Made by a program: the position numbers and the translations under genes
The notes under the pieces: generated by a model
What the model saw: the letters and a program-made list of their open reading frames with translations, nothing else
Told to the model about the DNA's origin: nothing
Database searches by the model: none
Shown: in pieces, positions 1-7,900 of the stretch
Layout: every line of letters starts with the position of its first letter
How positions within the stretch are numbered: the first letter of the stretch is position 1
Assembly (NCBI GenBank): GCA_007124105.1
Contig: SLFT01000092.1
Coordinates: 1 to 12,047 of the forward strand
Origin: Candidatus Hydrogenedentota bacterium
GTDB taxonomy: Bacteria > Hydrogenedentota > Hydrogenedentia > Hydrogenedentales > CAITNO01
Direction of reading: 5' to 3'
DNA: 12,047 nt

Positions 1-510
1 CATGCCGGGCGCGATGGGCTGGCCCAGCGGGTCGCGTAAACCATAGGGCAGGGCGTGGTACAGAGTTGCGTTGCCTGATACAGGGGCCATTTCCGGGTCT
101 GTAATAAAGTTGCGCATGCCACGGGAAAACACAGCGGTCACAGCCAGACGACATGCTGTGCTGTGGTCTTCCATGTATTCCTCGGGCGAATGGGTCAGCA
201 CGATGTCGGGGTGCGCCTGTCGCACTACCGCGCCAACTTTGCGCAAAAGCGGCAATGTATACAGAATTTCGAGATCATCCGCCACGGGCGCGTAAAAGCG
301 CGCGTCAAGCGTTGCCGCCGCGTGTTGCGCTTCCGCCAGACGTGTACGCGCCACCGTGTCGCGGTCGTCGGTAGCGCTGCCGCAGCTGCCCGATGCAATA
401 ACGAAAATATGGGATTCATAGCCCGCATTGGCAAGCATTAACAAGGTGCCGGCCATCATGAATTCAACATCATCTGGATGCGCGCCAATGGCGAGTACTC
501 TTTTGCTCAT
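1..510 (-). CDS. PIG-L/LmbE family deacetylase (N-terminal part; gene runs off the window)
   Basis: The first 170 codons of a minus-strand gene are visible, reading from an ATG at 510 to the window edge with no stop. The protein begins with a Rossmann-like strand followed by the family signature AHPDDVEF (residues 10-17). In this zinc-dependent family H11 and D14 are expected metal ligands and D13 the general base. A later DHST (H116) fits the third zinc ligand. Known members remove N-acetyl groups from GlcNAc-type substrates (GlcNAc-PI, mycothiol and bacillithiol precursors, lipoglycopeptides), but nothing here identifies the substrate. The tail visible at the edge (LYHALPYGLRDPLG, about residues 148-161) resembles the substrate-side segment common in environmental members. 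Family proteins usually run to roughly 220-250 residues, so some 50-80 are probably missing. An AGGAA at 518-522, seven bases before the ATG, supports this start. The gene is divergent from rpoB. Family assignment is firm; the specific reaction is unknown. Confidence 0.93.
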   Translation of the reverse strand, partial: MSKRVLAIGAHPDDVEFMMAGTLLMLANAGYESHIFVIASGSCGSATDDRDTVARTRLAEAQHAAATLDARFYAPVADDLEILYTLPLLRKVGAVVRQAHPDIVLTHSPEEYMEDHSTACRLAVTAVFSRGMRNFITDPEMAPVSGNATLYHALPYGLRDPLGQPIAPGM

Positions 511-538
511 GAAACGATTCCTGCCTTTCACTGTACTA

Positions 539-567
539 TGGATACAATGCCAATAGGTAATGGGCAA
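539..567 (-). promoter_or_regulatory. Candidate promoter for the leftward deacetylase gene
   Basis: On the minus strand a TTGCCC (562-567) is followed after 17 bases by TATCCA (539-544). That would start transcription near 532 and give a leader of about 20 bases containing the AGGAA Shine-Dalgarno at 518-522. Each hexamer matches the sigma-70 consensus only partly, so this is the best of several weak options in an AT-rich region. Confidence 0.25.
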
Positions 568-812
568 TGACATGTCTATGGTAATACTATACGCAAAACA
601 ACGTGCGCACAGTCAACCTATGCCATGGCGAGGCCGATTCCCCATTCGCAAAAACAGAGACAACGAACCATGCGCCCTATGCGTCGCCGTGAACACAGAA
701 AATGGCGACTGATATTATCCGCCATCTCCGACAGCGTTCACCAACAAAGCAAATTTCGGAATGGTTATGTACTGGCGGCATTTTTTGGGTTGTCGGCCAG
801 CGGATTTACGGT

Positions 813-850
813 AACGCTGCATAAAGCGTTTATTCTGCGTTAATATGCAG
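813..850. repeat. Overlapping inverted repeats in the intergenic region
   Basis: AACGCT (813-818) is a perfect inverted repeat with AGCGTT (825-830), loop of 6. CTGCATA (817-823) is a perfect inverted repeat with TATGCAG (844-850), loop of 20. The two helices share bases 817-818, so they cannot form together. A second GCGTT at 837-841 could also pair with the first arm. The block lies about 80 bases upstream of the rpoB promoter and could be an operator or chance structure. The following bases contain no T-run, so it is not a standard terminator. Confidence 0.3.
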
Positions 851-931
851 TTCGCCGTAATAAGATAATTACTAAATACGCTTTTGCGTGACCAGTTTCC
901 TGCGCTTAGAATGGTGCGTGCAGGTATATTT

Positions 932-960
932 TTGACATTGGGCATGGTTTTTGTTATTAT
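932..960 (+). promoter_or_regulatory. Sigma-70-type promoter driving rpoBC
   Basis: A perfect -35 hexamer TTGACA (932-937) is followed by an optimal 17-base spacer and a -10 hexamer TATTAT (955-960), which matches TATAAT at five of six positions. Transcription would start at about 967, giving an rpoB leader of roughly 100 bases. The sequence just upstream contains a short AT-rich run (924-931) that may add some UP-element effect. This is much the best promoter match in the intergenic region and is correctly placed and oriented for rpoB. Confidence 0.82.
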
Positions 961-984
961 ATGGTCAGAAAGCGCCACAGGTGA

Positions 985-1031
985 AGTGTGTCCGTACATC
1001 GCAGGCGGTTATACCCGGATGCCGCCACACT
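985..1031 (+). other. Possible hairpin in the rpoB leader RNA
   Basis: In the predicted leader, AGTGT (985-989) can pair with ACACT (1027-1031), and inside this GGCGG (1004-1008) can pair with CCGCC (1022-1026). The two helices stack on the 3' side without a gap, leaving a 14-base bulge on the 5' side and a 13-base loop. The element ends about 25 bases before the Shine-Dalgarno site. It could tune translation or transcription of rpoB, but two five-pair helices may also be chance. Confidence 0.3.
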
Positions 1032-1070
1032 CTTTGTCGTCTTAACACAAATCAGTAAGGAGTACAGTAG

Positions 1071-4000
1071 ATGGCTGTAGCCCCCCGTGAGGACCGCGTG
1101 TCTCTGGGCACTATCCAAGACGTAGTGGAAATGCCCGATCTCATCGAAATCCAGACCAAATCTTTTGCTGATTTTTTGCAGTGGGAGACGCCCCCTGATC
1201 AACGCGAGCATCGGGGCCTGCAACAAGTTTTCCTGGAGTTGTTTCCCATTGAATCGCCCAATGGTTTGACGCGGCTTGAATACGTAAGTTATTCCCTTGC
1301 GCCGCCCAAGTATACCATTCAGGAGTGTCAGGATCGCGCGATGACTTACGCGGCTTCGCTAAAGGCGCTGTTGCGGCTTGTACGTCTCGAGGATGTGGGC
1401 ACGAGTGGCGAGCGTCGCGAAAAGATGATGCTGGAGCAGGAAGTATTTCTCGGCGAACTGCCGATGATGACGCGTACCGGCACCTTTATCATCAACGGCG
1501 CGGAACGTGTTGTTGTCAGCCAGATGCACAAATCGCCGGGCGTTTCTTTCGAGCGTAAAACGCACCAGAATGGCAAAACCCTGCTCAGCGCGCGCATTAT
1601 TCCCTATCGCGGCGCGTGGCTGGAGTTTGAATATGACCTGAACGACTATCTGTGGGTGATGGTGGACCGGCGCAGCAAACTGCTGGCGACCACATTTCTC
1701 AAGGCCTTCGGCATTGTTGAAGCCGAAGATATTCTGAAACTGTTTTACAAATTTGAAACGGTTACTCTCGGTCGAATCCGCGTCAAAATTGAAGGCAAGA
1801 ACGCCGAGCCCGACGAACTTATCGGTCGTTATGTAGGCGCGGACGTGGTAGACCCCGAGACAGGCGAAGTGCTTGCTGACGCCGGCGTGGAGCTGGACGG
1901 CGCAAAGATCAATCGTATCATGGCCTCCTCCGTTCGCGAATTCATTATCATCGCGGCGCAGGAGGTGGTAAATGATCCGTCCATTCTTTACACGCTCAGG
2001 CAGGACGATACCTATACTGAAGAAGACGCGCTTCGTGAATTTTATGCGCGCAGCCGTCCCGGCGACCCGGCCACGGCGGCCACATGCCGCACTTTCTTCC
2101 AGCGTATGTTTAGTGATCCCGCGCGGTACGATTTCGCTGCCGTGGGACGCTACAAAATAAATCGCAAACTTGGTCTGCAGATTGACCAGGAAGTAAAAAC
2201 GCTTACAGTTGAAGATGTAATCAACACCATGCAGTACCTTTTCCGGTTGCGTTGCGGCGATGGTGTTCTGGATGATATTGATCATCTCGGCAACCGGCGT
2301 GTCCGTTCCATTGGCGAGTTGCTTGCGAACCAGGTTCGCATGGGGCTGGTGCGCATGGAACGAACCGTCCGCGAGCGGATGAATTATCAGGATGAAGAAA
2401 ATCTTACGCCGCAAAATTTGGTAAACCCTAAACCGGTTAATGCCGTGATCAAGGACTTCTTCGGTCGCAGCCAGCTCTCACACTTCATGGACCAGATCAA
2501 TCCGCTGGCTGAGCTGACCCATAAGCGGCGTCTCAGTGCGTTGGGACCCGGCGGGCTCAGCCGCGAACGCGCCGGATTCGAAGTACGCGATGTGCATCCC
2601 AGCCACTATGGCCGTATATGTCCTATCGAAACGCCCGAAGGGCCGAACATTGGTCTGATGGCTTCTCTCGCCACGTTTGCGCGCATTAATGATTTTGGGT
2701 TCCTGGAGACGCCTTACCGCAAGGTTGAAAATGGCCGTGTACTGAACGACCAGATTGAAATGTTGTCCGCCTACGATGAAGACAACTATACCGTTGCGCA
2801 GGCGAATGCGCCTCTGGACGGCAAAGGCCGCTTTGTCCGCGACCTTGTTTTTTGCCGGCTCCAGGATGACTTTCCCCGCGTTCCGCCCAACGAAGTGGAC
2901 TATATGGACATTTCGACCAAGCAATTGGTTAGCGTGGCGGCGGCGCTGATTCCGTTCTTGGAACACGACGACGCCAACCGTGCGCTGATGGGCTCAAACA
3001 TGCAGCGACAGGCGGTGCCGCTTCTGCGCACCGAAGCGCCGTTGGTGGGTACGGGTCTTGAGCATGTTACCGCTCGGAATTCGGGCACGGTACAGCTTGC
3101 GTTGCGCGATGGCACCGTAGAATATGCGGATAGCGAAATCATTCGCATCAAGGCCAAGCCGAAGAAAGGGGACAACCCCTTCCGTTCCGACGAAGAAGTG
3201 TATACCCTCAAAAAATACACACGGTCGAACCAGAGCACTTGCATCAATCAGCGCCCCATCGTGCATAAGGGCGACAAAGTGCATGCCGGCGACATTATCG
3301 CCGACGGTCCCGCAGTGGACAACGGCGAGTTGGCCCTGGGCCGCAACATACTGGTGGGCTTCCTGCCATGGGACGGGTACAATTTCGAGGACGCAATCGT
3401 TCTCAGTGAAGAATTGATTATTAACGACGTGTTCACCTCTATCCATATTGACGTTCACGAAATGGAAGCGCGCGACACCAAACTCGGACCTGAGGATATT
3501 ACGCGCGACATTCCCAACGTCAGTGAAGAGGCGTTACGCAACCTTGATGAAACAGGCATCGTGAAGATCGGCGCCAAAGTGTCGCCTGGCGATATTCTGG
3601 TGGGCAAGGTCACGCCCAAAGGCGAGACGGAACTTGCTCCCGAGGAGAAATTGTTGCGCGCCATTTTCGGCGACAAAGCCGAGGACGTGCGCGACGCGTC
3701 GCTCTATGTGAAGCCCGGTTCCGCCGGGGTTGTGGTGGATGTGAAGGTGTGCAGCCGTCGCGAAAAAGGGCTTGATGCGCAGACGAAGAAGGCCATCAAG
3801 AAAGAAGTAGACGCCCTCGAACGACAATACAACCAACGCATCAGTGAGATTCGCCAGACCTTTGAACAACTGGTGCGGGACGATATGATAGGCCTCAAGA
3901 TTCTGGAGGATGTTTACGACTTCTCATCGGATGAACTGGTTTTCGAAAAAGGAAAGAAACTGCGCGCCAAGCAATTGAGCACGGTTGACTATGCCTTGCT

Positions 4001-4919
4001 TGCGCGTCTGAAAGTGGAAGATAAGCGAATCCATCAGAAGTTGTCGCGGTTGGTGAATCTGGCCGCCATGGAAGAGGCCAAGCTGATTGCGGTGCGTGAT
4101 GCGCAAATCGAAAGGTTGAAAAAGGGCGACGAATTGACGCCCGGCGTTAACAAGTCCGTAAAGGTATATGTTGCCTCGAAGCGACGCATGTCGGTGGGCG
4201 ATAAAATGGCTGGGCGCCACGGAAACAAGGGCGTGGTGGCGCGTATAGTCCCTGTTGAAGATATGCCGTTCCTGCCGGATGGGACGCCGCTGCAAATCGT
4301 GCTGAATCCCCTTGGCGTTCCCTCGCGCATGAATGTGGGCCAGATACTCGAGACGCATCTGGGTTGGGCGCTGAAAGCGCTGGGCCTGCGCGTGTCGTCG
4401 CCGGTATTCAACGGCGCCAGCGAAGAAAAAATACAGGAATTGATGGAAAAAGCCGGATTGCCGCCCAACGGCAAGGTGCGCCTGCGCGACGGACGTTCCG
4501 GCGAACCGCTGTATCAGGAAACGACGGTCGGTCAGATTTATATGTTGAAATTGAACCATCTTGTTGACGACAAGATTCACGCGCGCGCTATAGGCCCCTA
4601 TTCGCTTGTGACGCAACAGCCGCTGGGCGGCAAGGCGCAATACGGCGGTCAGCGTTTTGGCGAAATGGAAGTGTGGGCCTTGCAGGCCTACGGCGCGGCG
4701 TACACGCTGCAAGAGCTGTTGACCATCAAATCGGATGACATCCAAGGCCGCACCAAGGCTTATGAAGCCATCGTTAAAGGCGATTTCGAGATCGATCCGG
4801 GAACCCCTGAATCGTTCAATGTGCTGGTGCGCGAAATGCAGTGTCTGTGTCTGGACGTTATTAAACTGATCAAAGCCGAATCGGCAGCGGATGCCGATGA
4901 AGATACAATGGAGGACTAA
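1071..4919 (+). CDS. rpoB: DNA-directed RNA polymerase subunit beta
   Basis: Complete 1282-residue beta subunit of the core RNA polymerase, which forms one pincer of the active-site cleft together with beta-prime. The ATG has AAGGAG (1057-1062) eight bases upstream. Visible landmarks in order: FIINGAERV in the protrusion/lobe region (139-147); the rifampicin-pocket region SQLSHFMDQINPL (467-479) through THKRRLSALGPGG; ETPEGPNIGLM (520-530); LPWDGYNFEDA with the acidic pair E773-D774 near the NTP entry; GDKMAGRHGNKG (1043-1054) with the conserved active-site lysines; and the C-terminal anchor/clamp GGQRFGEMEVWA (from 1192). A charged, coiled-coil-rich insert occupies about 905-1020, matching the position of the E. 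coli beta insert near 938-1042, whereas the larger E. coli insert near 225-343 appears absent. That fits a length below E. coli's 1342. Unusual pocket residues are H471, I476 and M530, where E. coli has Q513, N518 and I572. The stop lies three bases before rpoC. No frame disruption. Confidence 0.99.
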   Translation: MAVAPREDRVSLGTIQDVVEMPDLIEIQTKSFADFLQWETPPDQREHRGLQQVFLELFPIESPNGLTRLEYVSYSLAPPKYTIQECQDRAMTYAASLKALLRLVRLEDVGTSGERREKMMLEQEVFLGELPMMTRTGTFIINGAERVVVSQMHKSPGVSFERKTHQNGKTLLSARIIPYRGAWLEFEYDLNDYLWVMVDRRSKLLATTFLKAFGIVEAEDILKLFYKFETVTLGRIRVKIEGKNAEPDELIGRYVGADVVDPETGEVLADAGVELDGAKINRIMASSVREFIIIAAQEVVNDPSILYTLRQDDTYTEEDALREFYARSRPGDPATAATCRTFFQRMFSDPARYDFAAVGRYKINRKLGLQIDQEVKTLTVEDVINTMQYLFRLRCGDGVLDDIDHLGNRRVRSIGELLANQVRMGLVRMERTVRERMNYQDEENLTPQNLVNPKPVNAVIKDFFGRSQLSHFMDQINPLAELTHKRRLSALGPGGLSRERAGFEVRDVHPSHYGRICPIETPEGPNIGLMASLATFARINDFGFLETPYRKVENGRVLNDQIEMLSAYDEDNYTVAQANAPLDGKGRFVRDLVFCRLQDDFPRVPPNEVDYMDISTKQLVSVAAALIPFLEHDDANRALMGSNMQRQAVPLLRTEAPLVGTGLEHVTARNSGTVQLALRDGTVEYADSEIIRIKAKPKKGDNPFRSDEEVYTLKKYTRSNQSTCINQRPIVHKGDKVHAGDIIADGPAVDNGELALGRNILVGFLPWDGYNFEDAIVLSEELIINDVFTSIHIDVHEMEARDTKLGPEDITRDIPNVSEEALRNLDETGIVKIGAKVSPGDILVGKVTPKGETELAPEEKLLRAIFGDKAEDVRDASLYVKPGSAGVVVDVKVCSRREKGLDAQTKKAIKKEVDALERQYNQRISEIRQTFEQLVRDDMIGLKILEDVYDFSSDELVFEKGKKLRAKQLSTVDYALLARLKVEDKRIHQKLSRLVNLAAMEEAKLIAVRDAQIERLKKGDELTPGVNKSVKVYVASKRRMSVGDKMAGRHGNKGVVARIVPVEDMPFLPDGTPLQIVLNPLGVPSRMNVGQILETHLGWALKALGLRVSSPVFNGASEEKIQELMEKAGLPPNGKVRLRDGRSGEPLYQETTVGQIYMLKLNHLVDDKIHARAIGPYSLVTQQPLGGKAQYGGQRFGEMEVWALQAYGAAYTLQELLTIKSDDIQGRTKAYEAIVKGDFEIDPGTPESFNVLVREMQCLCLDVIKLIKAESAADADEDTMED
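4910..4914 (+). promoter_or_regulatory. Ribosome binding site fixing the rpoC TTG start
   Basis: GGAGG at 4910-4914, inside the last codons of rpoB, lies eight bases before the TTG at 4923. No ATG or GTG is available at a better distance, and the conserved beta-prime N-terminus begins immediately after this TTG, so the site decides the start and implies coupling to rpoB translation. Confidence 0.88.
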
Positions 4920-4922
4920 ACC

Positions 4923-7900
4923 TTGGCCAAGTACACACCCACAACCGGCGACCACTTTGATGCGATTCAAATCAGGCTGGCGGCGCCGGAGGAAATCATG
5001 AAGTGGTCCAAGGGCGAGGTCAAAAAGCCCGAGACGATAAACTACCGCACCTTCAAGCCCGAGAAAGACGGCTTGTTTTGCGAGCGTATTTTTGGTCCCG
5101 TCAAAGACTGGGAATGCGGCTGCGGCAAGTATAAGAAAGTGAAGCATCGCGGCATTACCTGCGACCGTTGCGGCGTGGAGATAACCGAGTCCAAGGTGCG
5201 CCGCGAACGCACCGGCTGCATCAAACTGGCGGTTCCGGTAACGCACATCTGGTTTTTTAAGAACACGCCCAGTGTAATGGGCGCGCTGCTGGACTTGTCC
5301 ATCCGCGCTCTCGAACGCATCATTTATTTTGAGAACTTTATTGTTGTCGATCCCGGCGATACCGATCTCCGCAAGAAAGAAATTCTCACTGAGGACGAAT
5401 ATCAAGAGCAGCGCGCAAAGTACGGGGCGGACCGATTTACCGCGTTGATGGGCGCCGAAGCGATTAAGATATTGCTTGAAGAGATTGATCTGGACGCGCT
5501 CAGCGAGGAATTACACACACAATTCTCTACTGCCACGTCGCAGCAGGCGCGCACCAAATCACTCAAGCGGCTCAAGATTGTGGAGGCCATGCGTAAATCC
5601 GGCAATAAGCCCACGTGGATGGTCTTGAACGTTGTTCCCGTGATCCCGCCGGACTTGCGTCCTTTGGTTCCCCTTGATGGCGGGCGATATGCCACCAGCG
5701 ATTTGAACGACCTTTACCGGCGCGTTATCAACCGCAACAACCGATTACGCAGGCTGCTTGAACTGCGCGCACCGGAAGTTATTTTGCGCAATGAAAAACG
5801 TATGCTCCAGGAAGCGGTGGACGCGCTGTTCGATAATGGACGGCACGGCCGCACGGTACTCGGCAGCAGCGGCAATCGTCCGCTGAAATCGCTCAGTGAT
5901 ATGTTGAAAGGAAAGCAGGGGCGTTTCCGTCAGAATCTGCTCGGGAAACGTGTTGACTATTCCGGACGTTCCGTTATTGTGGTGGGCCCTGAACTGAAGC
6001 TGCACCAGTGCGGCCTGCCGAAACGGATGGCCCTCGAGCTTTTCGAACCCTTTATTATCCACCTGCTGAAAGAGCGTGGTCACGCTACTACCATCAAGGC
6101 GGCCAAACGCAATATTGCCCAGGGCAAGGAAGAAGTATGGGATATTCTGGAAGACGTTATCCGCGACCATCCCGTCTTACTCAATCGTGCGCCTACTTTG
6201 CACCGACTTGGTATCCAGGCCTTTCAGCCTGTTCTTATCGAGGGAAACGCCATACGGCTGCATCCTCTTGTTTGTCGCGCGTTTAACGCTGACTTTGACG
6301 GCGACCAGATGGCCGTGCATGTGCCGCTGTTTCCACCCGCGCAGCTCGAGGCGCACTTGTTGATGATGTCATCGTCCAACGTGTTTGCGCCGTCCAACGG
6401 CCTGCCAATTGTGACGCCCAGCCAGGATATTGTGCTTGGTATCGCCTGGATGACAAAAGAGCGCAAGGGCGCCAAGGGCGAATGGAAAGATGCATGGACG
6501 GGCAAGCGCGGCGAAATTCTGCAACCGGGGAAAGTATACGCCAGCCCCGAAGCGGTTACGCTTGCCCATAACGCAGGTGTGGTGGATATTCACGCCCGGA
6601 TTAAACTGCGTCATGAAAATGAGATATTGGACACCACGGTTGGCCGCGTCCTGCTGGCAGAGGAACTTACGCCCGAGGTCACGGTCAAAGACGTCAACTG
6701 CCAACACGATCAGACGACGCTTGGTGATGTTATAGCCGTGTGTTATAACCGGTGGGGACATCACAGGACTGTCGGCCTGCTGGATAAGATGAAGCGAACG
6801 GGCTTTAAGTACGCCACATGCTCGGGCATCAGTATTGCCTTGGAAGATATGGTGATTCCGCCGTCTAAAAAAGCCCTCATTGCCGACGCGGAAGCTAAAG
6901 TGCGAAAAGTTGATGACATGTATCGCAACGGCTTGATTACCGAGGGAGAGCGCCGTCACATTATTGTTGACCAGTGGACATCCACGAGCGAACTGGTGAC
7001 AGAAGCGATGGTTAAGGGCATGACGGAAAATGACCAGGGATTCACAGGCATTCATCTGATGTACGAATCGAAGGCGCGCGGCAGTAAATCGCAGATTCGC
7101 CAGTTGGCGGGGATGCGCGGATTGTTGGCCAAGCCCTCGGGCGACATTATTGAATCGCCCATTACATCAAACTTCCGCGAAGGGCTGACCGTGGTCGAGT
7201 ATTTCATCTCTGCCCACGGCGCGCGCAAGGGCCTTGCCGACACCGCGTTAAAGACGGCGGATGCCGGATATCTCACCCGACGGCTTGTTGATGTGGCGCA
7301 GGACGTTACCATTGAAGAGGATGATTGCGGAACCATCAACGGCATCTGGATGGAGCCGCTCATCGAAGGCGCGGAGGTTATTGCGCCGCTGAACGAACGT
7401 ATCGTGGGGCGTCATGTGCTCGATGATTTGCATATTCCTGGCGAGGATGAGCCGATCGTGGAAGCAGACGGAGAAATAACTGAAGAAGCGGCGCGCAAAA
7501 TTGTGGATGCGGGACTGCCGGGCGTTACCGTGCGCTCCGTGCTCACATGTCAGTCTAAGAAAGGGGTATGCGCGCTGTGTTATGGTCGTAACCTGGCCAC
7601 AGGCAAACTGGTGGAGTTGGGCGAAGCGGTTGGAATTATTGCCGCTCAATCCATTGGCGAACCGGGTACGCAGCTGACCATGCGCACCTTCCATATCGGC
7701 GGCGCGGCCAGTCGGCAGGTGGAAAACCCGGAAATTAAGTCCAACGAAGCCGGCATTGTCGAGTTTAGAAACGTGCGAACCGCGAAGAACCGCGACGGGG
7801 ATATTGTGGCAGTGAATCGCGGCGGCGAGATCGGTATTATGAATGCCGAAGGCAAAGAGATACAGCGCGTTGCTTTGGCGCCCGGCTGCCAGATGCATTG

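Larger units (their letters stand above)
511..1070. other. Divergent intergenic region between the deacetylase gene and rpoB
   Basis: This 560-base stretch has no convincing gene. It is visibly more AT-rich than the flanking genes, especially from 830 to 960. It holds a weak candidate promoter for the leftward gene (539-567), a set of overlapping inverted repeats (813-850), a near-consensus rightward promoter (932-960), a roughly 100-base rpoB leader with a possible hairpin (985-1031), and the rpoB Shine-Dalgarno site (1057-1062). I see nothing I can name between about 600 and 810. No tRNA cloverleaf, and no rplJ or rplL remnant, precedes rpoB. Confidence 0.7.

Noticed and set aside
625..843. 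Small plus-strand frame of 72 codons in the intergenic region
   Set aside because: There is no Shine-Dalgarno before the ATG, the N-terminal half is an arginine-rich low-information stretch, and its end runs through the inverted-repeat block. A real small gene cannot be excluded, but nothing supports it.
1359..2414. Minus-strand open frame of about 350 codons inside rpoB
   Set aside because: Antisense shadow of rpoB with no recognisable protein features.
3924..5405. Long minus-strand open frame (about 490 codons) across the rpoB-rpoC junction
   Set aside because: It lies wholly antisense to two certain genes and results from their codon bias. Its translation shows no recognisable domain, and no upstream ribosome site was seen.
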